The notes beneath the pieces are model-generated. The model did not search any database. It was not told the origin of the DNA and saw nothing but the letters and a program-made list of their open reading frames with translations. This document shows positions 1-7,654 of a stretch of DNA of 64,000 bases, in pieces (position 1 is the first letter of the stretch; the number at the start of each line of letters is the position of its first letter). A program made the translations under genes and the position numbers. Location of the stretch: assembly GCA_964466055.1 (NCBI GenBank), contig CAYXLW010000002.1:62001-126000 (forward strand). The letters run 5' to 3'. Source of the stretch: CAYXLW01 sp964466055 (lineage in GTDB: Bacteria > Patescibacteriota > Gracilibacteria > GCA-2401425).

Positions 1-1145
1 ATACAGATAAGTCTTTTATTATTTCGCATGAAGAAATTTTTAAGGATGAATTTGAAGTAAGTAACGAAGAAAAAGTGTTGTTTTTAGACATACAAGAAGA
101 GGATTTAGATAGAATATTCGGAGGAACTTTGTGTCAAAAAACTTTTCTAAATAGACTTGATGATGACTTGGAAAAGTCTTTTAATCTATTTTTTGAAAAA
201 CTAGCAAACCTTTTTTTAGAAGAAGATGAAGAAATAGATTTTTATGGGAAACAAGTTTCACTTGAAACAGTGAATTCTTCATCTCCAGAATTTTTAGAAC
301 TACAAAAAGAAGGATTAGAACTTGGTGAAAAATTACATGCTTCTTATCCTGATTTAAGATATTTTTCAGGTATCTTAACAAAATTTTTTAACAAAGATAT
401 TGCGATAAGGTTTGTAAAAATAAATAAAGAAAGAATGGTGACTTTGAATGTTTATCCTCAAGAGTATCAAAAAATACTTGAAGATAAATTGCCTAAAAAT
501 TCGGTATTTCTTGGCTTTTCATCAGCTATAAACAATGATTTTAGTTTTTATAAAGATCTTTTAGGAATAGTAGATGAAGGTAAATCTTTTGAGAATAAAA
601 GTATTAAAATTCATTTACCTAAAGATGAGTTTCCTGGTGCTAAAAATCCTGAGCATATGCAAGAAGTTAAGAAGGAAATGGTTAATATTTTTAATAAACA
701 TAAAGGAAGAATAATGGTTTTATGCTCTTCAAAAAAACAGATTGAGGATTTATTTTTATATTTTGCATTGGATGAGGAGTGGAAAGATAAGAGAAAATTT
801 ATAGCTGTTGGTCTTTCTGGGGGGAAACACAAAATTTTACATACTTTAAATGCAAATGATTCTGCTGTGTTTTTCTGCTTAAAGGATTTTACGGATAATA
901 TTGCTTTGGCGGAAATTGAGTTTGAGGCTGAGGTTATTGTTAAGATCCCATTTATTAATGGATATGATTTATTGAATAAGAAAAGAGGGGAGTTATGTGA
1001 AAATGAATTTGGTGATTATGTTTTGCCTAAATCTGTTTTGGAATTACAAAGGAGCGTTAGGCTTGTTAATGCTAAGAATTTGTATTTTTTAGACAACACT
1101 ATTAAAAATAATTGGGCGAAGGATTTTTTGAGGATTTTGAGATAG
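1..1145 (+). CDS. DinG/XPD-like superfamily 2 helicase, C-terminal part (cut by window edge)
   Basis: The reading frame is open from base 3 of the window, so the gene starts upstream and the GTG at 75 is only an internal codon. The C-terminal third resembles the second helicase domain of DinG/XPD proteins: a strand 'IMVLCSSKKQIEDLF' like motif IV, 'VIVKIPF' like the DinG 'IDKLPF' stretch, and 'LQRSVRLVNAKNLYFLD' at the place of motif VI. Near the left edge 'VLFLDIQEED' sits where a DEAH box would be but is degenerate. DinG-type helicases are ATP-dependent 5'-3' enzymes acting on damaged or structured DNA. The poor match to motifs II and VI means it could be an inactive or specialised relative. 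It converges on the next gene. Confidence 0.5.
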   Translation, partial: TDKSFIISHEEIFKDEFEVSNEEKVLFLDIQEEDLDRIFGGTLCQKTFLNRLDDDLEKSFNLFFEKLANLFLEEDEEIDFYGKQVSLETVNSSSPEFLELQKEGLELGEKLHASYPDLRYFSGILTKFFNKDIAIRFVKINKERMVTLNVYPQEYQKILEDKLPKNSVFLGFSSAINNDFSFYKDLLGIVDEGKSFENKSIKIHLPKDEFPGAKNPEHMQEVKKEMVNIFNKHKGRIMVLCSSKKQIEDLFLYFALDEEWKDKRKFIAVGLSGGKHKILHTLNANDSAVFFCLKDFTDNIALAEIEFEAEVIVKIPFINGYDLLNKKRGELCENEFGDYVLPKSVLELQRSVRLVNAKNLYFLDNTIKNNWAKDFLRILR

Positions 1146-1155
1146 ATGATTTGGA

Positions 1156-2280
1156 TTAAAGATTATTTTTAGAGTATTTCTTAAAATTAATAACGAAATA
1201 CCCCTTTGTTACTCCGGGGTTTTTTATAATGTCATCTGCTGAAAGTTGCTTCCATTCTCCATTATTAAATCTCTTCATTTCTTGTACAATAAATAACATT
1301 TTGTCTTTTCCCGCCCATTTAATAAGGTTTAAAACATTCAAAATATTGTTTTGCTGGTTATTCCCGTGATACATTTTTAAAGAAAAATCTATATATAGTT
1401 TTCCCAATTCAATCCATTGCTCATTTGTAAGCCCTATATAATTGTCTTTGTTATTTGTCTCCCCATATCTACTGACTGCTATTCCCCTCCAGAACGCTCC
1501 TATTTCATAACGCATAAGTTCTAAATTTTCTTTAATTCCAGCTGTGGCTCTTAATATGAAATGACCACTTTCTGTTAATGATTTATGAATATTACTTAAA
1601 ATAGTTCTTTCTTCATCAGCTGTTTGACTGCCAAAGAAAAAATCTGTCATTACAATATCAAAATGTTCATTAAATCCCATCATTTTAGCATCTTGAATTA
1701 TTATTTTGTCTCTTTCTGGGTGTATCTGTCCTGCTTCTTTTATTATATTTATAGGGAAAGGTGAAATATCAATAGTGCAATGTTCTTTGATTTTTATATT
1801 ATTTCTTTTTAAAGCATCATACGATTTTAAATATGACGCGTACCCAGAAGACCCTAAAAGTAAAATATTATTTTCTTTTTTTAAAAATATATCATCTATG
1901 CTTAATTTAGATACGCCATCAAATGGTGTAGTGTAAGAAAAATCATCATGATACAAAACACTAAAAAAACTTTGCCCTATAAAATAGGCAACGGTTTCTC
2001 TAGTTGAATTTACCCCCCATGGTAGATTATTTTTTTTTGCTATATCATCTAAAGCTTCATTTAAGTTTTTGGGGAAATATAGTCCTAGTCCTTTATCTGC
2101 AAATTCTTTTGCACGAGATATATAACTTTCATTTCTTTTTCTAGTGTCAAAGTCATTATCGGCAGGTACTCTAATAGGGGGAACTCCTGCAACTTGGAAA
2201 AGGTTTGTAGGTGGTGATGTCTCCTTATTAGAGGGTGTGGCATTTAAAATTTCGTTAGTCTTCATATTTAGGAAATTCAT
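1156..2280 (-). CDS. Class I SAM-dependent methyltransferase-like protein
   Basis: The central part has a Rossmann-type methyltransferase layout: 'NILLLGSSGYASYLKSY' in the place of motif I, 'TIDISPFPINII' with an acidic residue after strand 2, 'IIIQDAKMMGF' and 'FDIVMTDFFFGS' as strands 3 and 4, then 'ESGHFILRATAG'. Motif I is atypical, lacking GxGxG, so the substrate is unclear. A longer frame reaches 2322, but the ATG at 2280 is preferred: it follows a plausible promoter by only a few bases, whereas the 2322 ATG lies within the target duplication of the neighbouring insertion sequence. The first 70 residues are polar and unrecognised. Confidence 0.55.
   Translation of the reverse strand: MNFLNMKTNEILNATPSNKETSPPTNLFQVAGVPPIRVPADNDFDTRKRNESYISRAKEFADKGLGLYFPKNLNEALDDIAKKNNLPWGVNSTRETVAYFIGQSFFSVLYHDDFSYTTPFDGVSKLSIDDIFLKKENNILLLGSSGYASYLKSYDALKRNNIKIKEHCTIDISPFPINIIKEAGQIHPERDKIIIQDAKMMGFNEHFDIVMTDFFFGSQTADEERTILSNIHKSLTESGHFILRATAGIKENLELMRYEIGAFWRGIAVSRYGETNNKDNYIGLTNEQWIELGKLYIDFSLKMYHGNNQQNNILNVLNLIKWAGKDKMLFIVQEMKRFNNGEWKQLSADDIIKNPGVTKGYFVINFKKYSKNNL
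1200..1226 (+). terminator. Probable intrinsic terminator of the helicase-like gene
   Basis: ACCCC and GGGGT arms enclose an 11-nt loop and are followed on the + strand by six T. It lies inside the 3' end of the convergent methyltransferase gene, so it would end + strand transcripts there. The stem is short (5 bp). Confidence 0.4.
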
Positions 2281-2288
2281 CTTCTTAT

Positions 2289-2316
2289 ATTGTAATATAT
2301 AAATACATATTGTCAA
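2289..2316 (-). promoter_or_regulatory. Sigma70-like promoter of the methyltransferase gene
   Basis: On the - strand TTGACA (2316-2311) is followed after 16 nt by TACAAT (2294-2289). Only 8 nt separate the -10 box from the ATG at 2280, so the transcript would be leaderless or nearly so. The neighbouring insertion sequence begins just outside and leaves it intact. Confidence 0.5.
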
Positions 2317-2319
2317 TGT

Positions 2320-2346
2320 CATACTTACTAAATAACCCCCAGTTTT
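2320..2346. repeat. Target duplication plus left inverted repeat of the IS
   Basis: 8-bp CATACTTA (2320-2327) is followed directly by the 19-bp inverted repeat (2328-2346). Confidence 0.9.
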
Positions 2347-3509
2347 TCTAAGGCAGAATTAGAGAAAAGAGTAAGCTGATTAGGAGGATGAGAATATTTT
2401 CTACGAAGCAAGGGAGAAATGGAGGATTTTAAGAAAGAAATAAAAGAATCTAGATTAAAAGTTAGATTTTTAAGTTTTATAAAACGTTTGTAAACCATTA
2501 AAAAGCCAGTCATTAAAACATGAGTAGTTTGTTGTACTTTGTTAAAGATAATAGTAGAAAGAACAACAGCAAACTGAACAAGAGCAACTAAGTTCTCAAA
2601 TCTTTGATATCTAAGTAATCTTATTGATTCAAGTTCAAACTTAACTTTTATTCTCTTGAAGATATTTTCTACTCCCCAACGTTCAAGATACATTGTTACA
2701 AACTGTTTTATAGAATAATCACTTATTTTTAAGCTAGATATAAGCCTAATAAGCTCTTTATCTTCAAGGTGATTACTAATAACCAAAGTGAATACTGCTC
2801 GTGTATCTATTTTAGTATTATATTTATTCATCAAATAAACTTCGTACTTCCCTTCTTTTATATTTTCTACTTTTAACTTCTCCCCAGTTTCTTTAATTAC
2901 AACTTGTCGATTCTTTTTTAATCTTGCGATAAAGTTTACTTTTATTTTGTGACGAAGTTCTTTGAAGAATTGTTTGTCATCATTTCCTCTGTCAAATGCC
3001 CATATGCCTTGTTTGTCTGCTTTTTCTGATATTTTTTTAACAATCTTACTTCGTATTTGATTTAATGTTTTTCTATTAGAATCATGTATCTCGTTCTTTA
3101 CGAGAATATTGTTTATACCTACTCCGTGTAGAGTATATCCCGTTGTAGTCTTTCTTTTACTCCCATCAAATACTCTGCTTAATCGTTCCATTTTCTTCGC
3201 ACATTCTTTGGAAATATCACTTAAATCGTATGCAATGATTGTTGTAGGCTTTATACTGCTTATTCCTTTTCTTAAGGCAAATTCATCTATCTTTGTCTTC
3301 AATTTAATGTTTCCTAGATGTTTTGCATATTTTTCTGCCTGTTTCTTTGTACTTTTATTCTCATCTTGAACTAATGCATTTAGTATTGGTTTCCCTGCTA
3401 TAAATAATCCTCTTACTATTTCACTAATTGCCTTATATTGTGGCTTACTTAAACCTTTTATTATTGAACGAAGATTATTTCTTATTTCATCTTGTATATA
3501 TTTGTTCAT
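2328..3509 (-). CDS. IS4-family DDE transposase
   Basis: About 393 residues if the ATG at 3509 (MNKYIQDEIRNN) is the start; the frame extends 12 codons further to 3545. The catalytic region is clear: first Asp in 'TTIIAYDLSDIS', second Asp in 'WAFDRGNDD', and the IS4 signature Y-(2)-R-(3)-E-(6)-K in 'YLERWGVENIFKRIK', which supplies the catalytic Glu. The RNase H-like domain would cut and paste the element at the 19-bp repeats. The stop codon TAG is made by the first three bases of the left inverted repeat, so gene and element end coincide. No frameshift or internal stop is present. Confidence 0.92.
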   Translation of the reverse strand: MNKYIQDEIRNNLRSIIKGLSKPQYKAISEIVRGLFIAGKPILNALVQDENKSTKKQAEKYAKHLGNIKLKTKIDEFALRKGISSIKPTTIIAYDLSDISKECAKKMERLSRVFDGSKRKTTTGYTLHGVGINNILVKNEIHDSNRKTLNQIRSKIVKKISEKADKQGIWAFDRGNDDKQFFKELRHKIKVNFIARLKKNRQVVIKETGEKLKVENIKEGKYEVYLMNKYNTKIDTRAVFTLVISNHLEDKELIRLISSLKISDYSIKQFVTMYLERWGVENIFKRIKVKFELESIRLLRYQRFENLVALVQFAVVLSTIIFNKVQQTTHVLMTGFLMVYKRFIKLKNLTFNLDSFISFLKSSISPLLRRKYSHPPNQLTLFSNSALEKLGVI

Positions 3510-3619
3510 AAAGAAAAATAGCTTAAAAAAATGATATTGCGTCACTTTTTTATACTATATTCTTCTTTATTTAAAACCATTTTCTCATTATCTCATTTTG
3601 AAAACTGGGGGTTATTTAG
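2328..3619 (-). mobile_element. Complete IS4-family insertion sequence (1292 bp)
   Basis: Perfect 19-bp terminal inverted repeats (2328-2346 and 3601-3619, outer end CTAAATAACCCCC) enclose one transposase gene. The element is flanked by an 8-bp direct repeat CATACTTA at 2320-2327 and 3620-3627, the target-site duplication. Identical ends and duplication indicate a recent, probably still functional insertion. It sits between the methyltransferase promoter and the pyruvyl transferase gene and interrupts no visible reading frame. Confidence 0.93.
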
Positions 3620-3627
3620 CATACTTA
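3601..3627. repeat. Right inverted repeat plus target duplication of the IS
   Basis: The 19-bp inverted repeat (3601-3619) is the exact reverse complement of the left one and is followed by CATACTTA (3620-3627). Confidence 0.9.
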
Positions 3628-3752
3628 ATTTTTTATATTTTTACATAATTTTTCTCAGAAATTAAGCAATATAATTTATTGTGTATTTATAATGTCTATT
3701 GCAAAAATAACTTTATTCTAAAATAATAAAGAAAACTTAGAGCTTTTTTTAT

Positions 3753-4763
3753 TTGAAAAAAAAAATACTCATCATAGGCTCATATGGTTCAAGTAATATT
3801 GGAGATGAAGCAATTCTTGAATCAATACTAAAAAATCTTCCTGAAAATTCAGAGAAATTTGTGTTATCTGGCAATCCAAAATTCACAGAAGAAACTTATA
3901 AAGTAAAATCTGCAATACATTTACCATTTGGATTTAGGTCATTCTTCTCCTTCAAATGGATAAAATCATTTATATTCCTAAAAAAAACAGATTTAGTAGT
4001 TTTAGGAGGAGGGGGTTTATTTACAGATGAATACACATTAAAAGCAGTATTCCTTTGGACTTGGCATGTGTTTTGGGCAAAAGTTTTTAGAAAAAGAATT
4101 ATTCAATTCTCAGTTTCTGTAGGAGAAATGAAAACATGGTTAGGGGAAAAGTTAACCACTTGGTCATTAAAACAATGTGAAAAAATAATAGTTCGTGACC
4201 AAATTTCTGAAAAAATAGTTAAAAAACTATCTCCAATGTCCGAAGTTATTTTAGGAACAGATGTGGTTTTTCAATGGAATGAGGATTTATCAAAAATAAA
4301 AAGAAGTAATTTTATAGCTATCTCTCTCCGCGATTGGGAAATAGATTTATCAGCTATTAATGATTTTATTAATTCTTGTTTATCTAAAAATTATAGAGTT
4401 TTACTCATTCCAATGGAAGATAATGATGAGGTCATTTTGAGGGAATATGTAAAACATCATCATGTATTTATGGCTATACCAGAGAATTTTTCAGAACTTC
4501 TTCAAATTCTTAAAACATGCGAGAAAGCAATAGGAATGAGGCTTCATTTTCTTATAGCAGCAGCTATTGCTGGATGTAAAGTTGGAGGGATTTCTTATTC
4601 TTCAAAAGTTAAAGGGATATTAGATGAATTAGAATTGCTACATATTTCTCCTAAAGAAATTAGTTTAGGAAATTTAGAAAATCTTTTTAAAAAAGTGAGT
4701 ATTGCTAAAAATCTAGAAGCTCAGAAAAAGAAAGCGGTAGAGATGTTTAAAGAATTGTTATAG
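3753..4763 (+). CDS. Polysaccharide pyruvyl transferase family protein (CsaB-like)
   Basis: 336 residues starting at TTG. The N-terminus 'ILIIGSYGSSNIGDEAIL' is the typical opening of the CsaB/WcaK family, with the conserved N-x-G-D; 'DLVVLGGGGLFTDE' and 'KAIGMRLHFLIAAAIAG' near residue 265 are the other family blocks. These enzymes move pyruvate from phosphoenolpyruvate onto a sugar of a cell-surface polymer, which in CsaB-containing bacteria anchors S-layer proteins with SLH domains. No SLH protein or polymer gene is visible nearby, so the acceptor is unknown. TTG is the only start near the conserved N-terminus, with no good ribosome site before it. Confidence 0.85.
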   Translation: MKKKILIIGSYGSSNIGDEAILESILKNLPENSEKFVLSGNPKFTEETYKVKSAIHLPFGFRSFFSFKWIKSFIFLKKTDLVVLGGGGLFTDEYTLKAVFLWTWHVFWAKVFRKRIIQFSVSVGEMKTWLGEKLTTWSLKQCEKIIVRDQISEKIVKKLSPMSEVILGTDVVFQWNEDLSKIKRSNFIAISLRDWEIDLSAINDFINSCLSKNYRVLLIPMEDNDEVILREYVKHHHVFMAIPENFSELLQILKTCEKAIGMRLHFLIAAAIAGCKVGGISYSSKVKGILDELELLHISPKEISLGNLENLFKKVSIAKNLEAQKKKAVEMFKELL

Positions 4764-4778
4764 GTGAATATTGAAATT

Positions 4779-4855
4779 GTTATCCCAAACTTGATTTGGG
4801 ATCCAGTTAATTTAAATAAAAAAGCAAACTAGGTTCTGGGCAAGTCAGAATGACC
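4779..4855. repeat. MITE-like dispersed repeat, copy 1
   Basis: A roughly 77-bp unit with an inner hairpin at each end (TCCCAAA/TTTGGGA on the left) and an AT-rich centre. A related copy lies at 63021-63096: both share ACTTGATT, the left CCAGTT and the right AACTAG, and end in GAATGAC. It occupies the gap between the convergent genes ending at 4763 and 4979. Confidence 0.6.
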
Positions 4856-4868
4856 AATCTCCATATGC

Positions 4869-4893
4869 CATTCCCGCGAATGCGGGAATCCAG
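4869..4893. repeat. Short palindromic repeat ATTCCCGC-type, copy 1
   Basis: ATTCCCGC and GCGGGAAT arms around a 3-nt loop, followed by CCAG. A second copy with changed inner bases is at 21078-21102. This pattern is a widespread bacterial intergenic repeat. Confidence 0.6.
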
Positions 4894-4978
4894 TAATAAG
4901 AAAGTAATTAATCTGGATCTCCGTCTCCACGGAGATAGCATAAATAAAGAGGTTCTCGGTAAGCCAGAGTGGACTTTT

Positions 4979-5380
4979 CTATTTGATGTTTTTCTTCAAC
5001 ATAGAAGATTTATAAATATCTTCCTTAAATGGAGCAATTCTTTTAATTATAATTTGAGGAAGTTCTTGCTTAATTTTTTCTATATCTGCTTTCTGATCAT
5101 AGCCAAGACAAATAATATCGGGCTTAATTTGTCTGAGAGGGGAATATATATCATCTCTATCACCTAAAATAACATTTGCTTTAGGAAAATGTTTTTTTAC
5201 TTCATCACATCTCTCTTTATCTGAAAATTTAGGTTTTCTGCTTTTTACTTCTTCTATATTTTTATTAGTTGCAACTACAATGAACAATTCATCTCCATAC
5301 TTAAAACTTTCAGAAATGAAATATTCATGTCCTTTATGGAATAAGTCAAATGCTCCGAAACACATTACTTTTTTAATCAT
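4979..5380 (-). CDS. Cytidylyltransferase-family nucleotidyltransferase
   Basis: 133 residues, one HxGH-type nucleotidyltransferase domain. 'CFGAFDLFHKGHEYF' at the N-terminus is the ATP/CTP-binding motif, and 'ICLGYDQ' near residue 95 matches archaeal-type FAD synthetase (RibL) and glycerol-3-phosphate cytidylyltransferase (TagD) enzymes. The C-terminal TagD signature RTxGISTT is replaced by 'DIYKSSMLKK', so the exact nucleotide and acceptor are uncertain. Its length is normal for the family. It stands alone, convergent with the pyruvyl transferase; a wall or surface-polymer role is only a guess. Confidence 0.8.
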   Translation of the reverse strand: MIKKVMCFGAFDLFHKGHEYFISESFKYGDELFIVVATNKNIEEVKSRKPKFSDKERCDEVKKHFPKANVILGDRDDIYSPLRQIKPDIICLGYDQKADIEKIKQELPQIIIKRIAPFKEDIYKSSMLKKNIK

Positions 5381-5431
5381 ATTTTTATATTAGCTCATAT
5401 AATAAATATAGTTTAGTATAAGTTGGTAAAT

Positions 5432-5460
5432 TTGACAAAATATTTTTTATAAATTATAAT
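5432..5460 (+). promoter_or_regulatory. Perfect sigma70 consensus promoter of the TPR gene
   Basis: TTGACA (5432-5437), a 17-nt spacer and TATAAT (5455-5460). Transcription would start near 5467, giving a leader of about 17 nt before the ATG at 5484. Confidence 0.85.
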
Positions 5461-5483
5461 ATAACTAATTTTTAAATTGTGGC

Positions 5484-6197
5484 ATGAGTACTGATGTATG
5501 GGGAGAAAGGATTGAATTGGCTAAAAAAAACCCTGAAACTTTAGATAATGTGATATATCAACTTGTAAAGGGGAATAACATAATTATTTCTGATGTTCTT
5601 TCTCAAGAAACACCTTTAGAGTATTTAAAGATGATTTTTCTTAAATTAACTGAAAATGAGATAGCCGAACTTATAAGTAACGCTGAATCAGATATGTATA
5701 AAGGCAGAATCGCATTTATGGCAGCAGATTTATATTCTGATCATGACAATTTTTCTCAGGCTTGTAATGTTTGGATAAATACTGCTGAAGCAATGTTTAA
5801 AAAATGTTTGAATGAAAATGAAAACGATACTATTGCCTTAACTTATTTAGGGAATGTTTATTATTTAAAAAAGGATTTTGATGAAGCGATTTCTTACTAT
5901 TCACAAACATTAATTTTAAATAAACAAAATATTGATGTTTTTAATAAATTAGGGTGTGCTTTTCTCTCTAGAGGAAAGTTTTATAACAACGATAACGATG
6001 ATTCTTTTAAAGCAATCAAATGCTATGAGGACGCATTAAAGTTAGACCCAAGTAATATTCTTGTTTGGAAGAATTTAAAAACTGCCTATCTTAGTAGGGG
6101 ATCTTTTTGTTATGCGACTCATTGCGGTATAAATATTAAATTATTAGAATTAAAAGCTATTGGTGATAAAGTAAAACAATCTATTGGGCTTAAGTAG
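5484..6197 (+). CDS. Tetratricopeptide-repeat protein
   Basis: 237 residues without signal peptide or membrane segment. The central part contains TPR units, for example 'ALTYLGNVYYLKKDFDEAI' near residue 115 followed by 'VFNKLGCAFLSRGKF' and 'AIKCYEDALKLDPSNILVW'. The N-terminal 80 residues ('LDNVIYQLVKGNNIIISDV') have no recognised domain. TPR proteins are cytoplasmic protein-interaction scaffolds; the partner is unknown. The gene has a perfect promoter and is probably monocistronic. Confidence 0.75.
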   Translation: MSTDVWGERIELAKKNPETLDNVIYQLVKGNNIIISDVLSQETPLEYLKMIFLKLTENEIAELISNAESDMYKGRIAFMAADLYSDHDNFSQACNVWINTAEAMFKKCLNENENDTIALTYLGNVYYLKKDFDEAISYYSQTLILNKQNIDVFNKLGCAFLSRGKFYNNDNDDSFKAIKCYEDALKLDPSNILVWKNLKTAYLSRGSFCYATHCGINIKLLELKAIGDKVKQSIGLK

Positions 6198-6239
6198 AAA
6201 ATAAAATCTTATAATACTTAATTTCACTTTAATAAATCA

Positions 6240-6267
6240 TTCTAATCTTATACGATTAAGATAAGAA
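6240..6267 (+). terminator. Inverted repeat, possible terminator of the TPR gene
   Basis: TTCTAATCTTA and TAAGATAAGAA form a stem with one mismatch around a 6-nt loop, followed by TTTATT. It lies just ahead of the next start and might instead be an operator. Confidence 0.35.
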
Positions 6268-6284
6268 TTTATTAAATTTTCTTC

Positions 6285-6857
6285 ATGCCTGAACTAGCTA
6301 TTATCTTCATATTATTATTTGGGCTCATCCCATTCTTTTATTATCTGAATTTACCATTGGTTTATATGCAATGGACATTGATAGTTATTATAGTTCTTCT
6401 AATGATTCCTTTAATAAAAACTTTATTTAATGCTCCGTTTGTTCCTTCTTCAAAAAAAAGGGTGAAAACAATGATAAAATTAGCAGATCTTAATTCAAAA
6501 AAAAGAGTTATTGAGCTTGGTTGTGGTGATGGGAGAATTATTCGTGAAGCTGCAAAAATTGGGGTTAAAGATGCTAGAGGATATGAAATATCCTTAATTT
6601 TAATTCTCTATGCTAGAATTGTAGGATATTTTAAAAAAAGTTCAGCTAAAATTTTATATGGGGATATTTGGAAACAAGATTACTCAAATACAGATATTAT
6701 TTTCTCTTATCTTTTACCAATGATTATGCCTAAGGTGAAAGAGAAAATTTGGTCACAACTTCCAAGTGGTGCATACTTTATTTCAAATGGATTTCCTTTG
6801 CCAGATATAAAAGAAGATAAAAAAGAAGAGGGGGTTTATCTTTATATTAAGAAATGA
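6285..6857 (+). CDS. Membrane-anchored class I methyltransferase (FAM173-like)
   Basis: 190 residues. Two hydrophobic helices (about 3-20 and 28-46) precede 'NAPFVPSSKKRVKTMIKLA' and a classical SAM-binding motif I 'VIELGCGDGRII', then 'GYEISLILILYAR' (acidic residue after strand 2) and 'YGDIWKQDYSNTDIIFSY'. This order, with an N-terminal membrane anchor, is that of the FAM173/ANTKMT family, whose studied members methylate lysines. The target here is unknown. It ends with TGA, one of the observations excluding UGA recoding. Confidence 0.75.
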   Translation: MPELAIIFILLFGLIPFFYYLNLPLVYMQWTLIVIIVLLMIPLIKTLFNAPFVPSSKKRVKTMIKLADLNSKKRVIELGCGDGRIIREAAKIGVKDARGYEISLILILYARIVGYFKKSSAKILYGDIWKQDYSNTDIIFSYLLPMIMPKVKEKIWSQLPSGAYFISNGFPLPDIKEDKKEEGVYLYIKK

Positions 6858-6916
6858 TTATTATATTATAAATGTACCCTTCATAGATTTCCGTTTGCTA
6901 AGAATTTTATAATCAT

Positions 6917-6945
6917 AAAAAAAAGAGAAGCTTTAATTTTCTCTT
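6917..6945 (-). terminator. Intrinsic terminator of the dCMP deaminase transcript
   Basis: On the - strand AAGAGAA and TTCTCTT pair around a 9-nt loop and are followed by eight T. The gap 6858-7087 otherwise holds only a 43-codon - strand frame judged unlikely to be a gene. Confidence 0.7.
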
Positions 6946-7087
6946 ATTGTTTGCTATTCGTTGCAAATCTTTGATGAATGCTTTTACATTCTTAGGCGAC
7001 TCTCGCTCAGGTATCCAAAAATTTGAAAAACTACCTACGCACATATAGTATCTAATTTTTCTGTAGAAAGCAATCTTTATTTCTTTT

Positions 7088-7618
7088 TTATTCTTTTACG
7101 TCTACTCCATATTGATATTTATCATCAATAATATCATTTTCTTTCCATTCTTTTATCCAATCTTCAACGTTAAAAACTTTATAACCTCCGTCTTTTAAGG
7201 AACATATAACACGTTTAAGTTCACAGTTTATAATCATTTTTTTACAAATAAAACATGGGAAAGCATCTAATTGTACAGAATCGTTCTCTCCTTGTACTTT
7301 TCCATAAATATAAATATCACCACCAAGTAAACTTGTTCCAGATCGAGCAGCATTTATAATAGCATTTTGCTCAGCATGAACAGAACGACACATCTCGTAC
7401 CTTTGCCCTGATGGTATTCCAAGTTTTTTTCTTAAGCAAAAATTATGCTCATGAGAACTTTTAGTTCCTCTTGGTGCTCCACAATATCCCGTAGCAACTA
7501 CTTGGTCGTCTTTTATTATTACAGCTCCAATTTCTACTTTTGTGCAAGTACTTCTTCTGCAAACGCTTTTTGCTAAATCAAGATAGTATTCATCTTTTGA
7601 TGGTCTTTTGTAATTCAT
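7088..7618 (-). CDS. Deoxycytidylate (dCMP) deaminase
   Basis: 176 residues of the zinc-dependent cytidine/deoxycytidylate deaminase fold. 'VHAEQNAIINAARSG' supplies the zinc-binding His and catalytic Glu, and 'PCFICKKMI' the two zinc-binding Cys. An extra His/Cys-rich segment 'SSHEHNFCLRKK' before the active site is typical of ComEB/dCMP deaminases. The enzyme makes dUMP for thymidylate synthesis. The gene lies directly downstream of a P-loop nucleotide kinase on the same strand (gap 36 bp), a pairing that fits deoxynucleotide metabolism. Confidence 0.93.
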   Translation of the reverse strand: MNYKRPSKDEYYLDLAKSVCRRSTCTKVEIGAVIIKDDQVVATGYCGAPRGTKSSHEHNFCLRKKLGIPSGQRYEMCRSVHAEQNAIINAARSGTSLLGGDIYIYGKVQGENDSVQLDAFPCFICKKMIINCELKRVICSLKDGGYKVFNVEDWIKEWKENDIIDDKYQYGVDVKE

Positions 7619-7654
7619 TATTTTTTTATTAGAGGATATAGGAAGAACTTATAT

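Noticed and set aside
6913..7044. 43-codon - strand frame starting MCVGSFSNFWIPERESPKNV downstream of dCMP deaminase
   Set aside because: Its last codons run through the terminator hairpin at 6917-6945 and there is no ribosome site or recognised motif. It reads fairly protein-like, so a small gene is not fully excluded.
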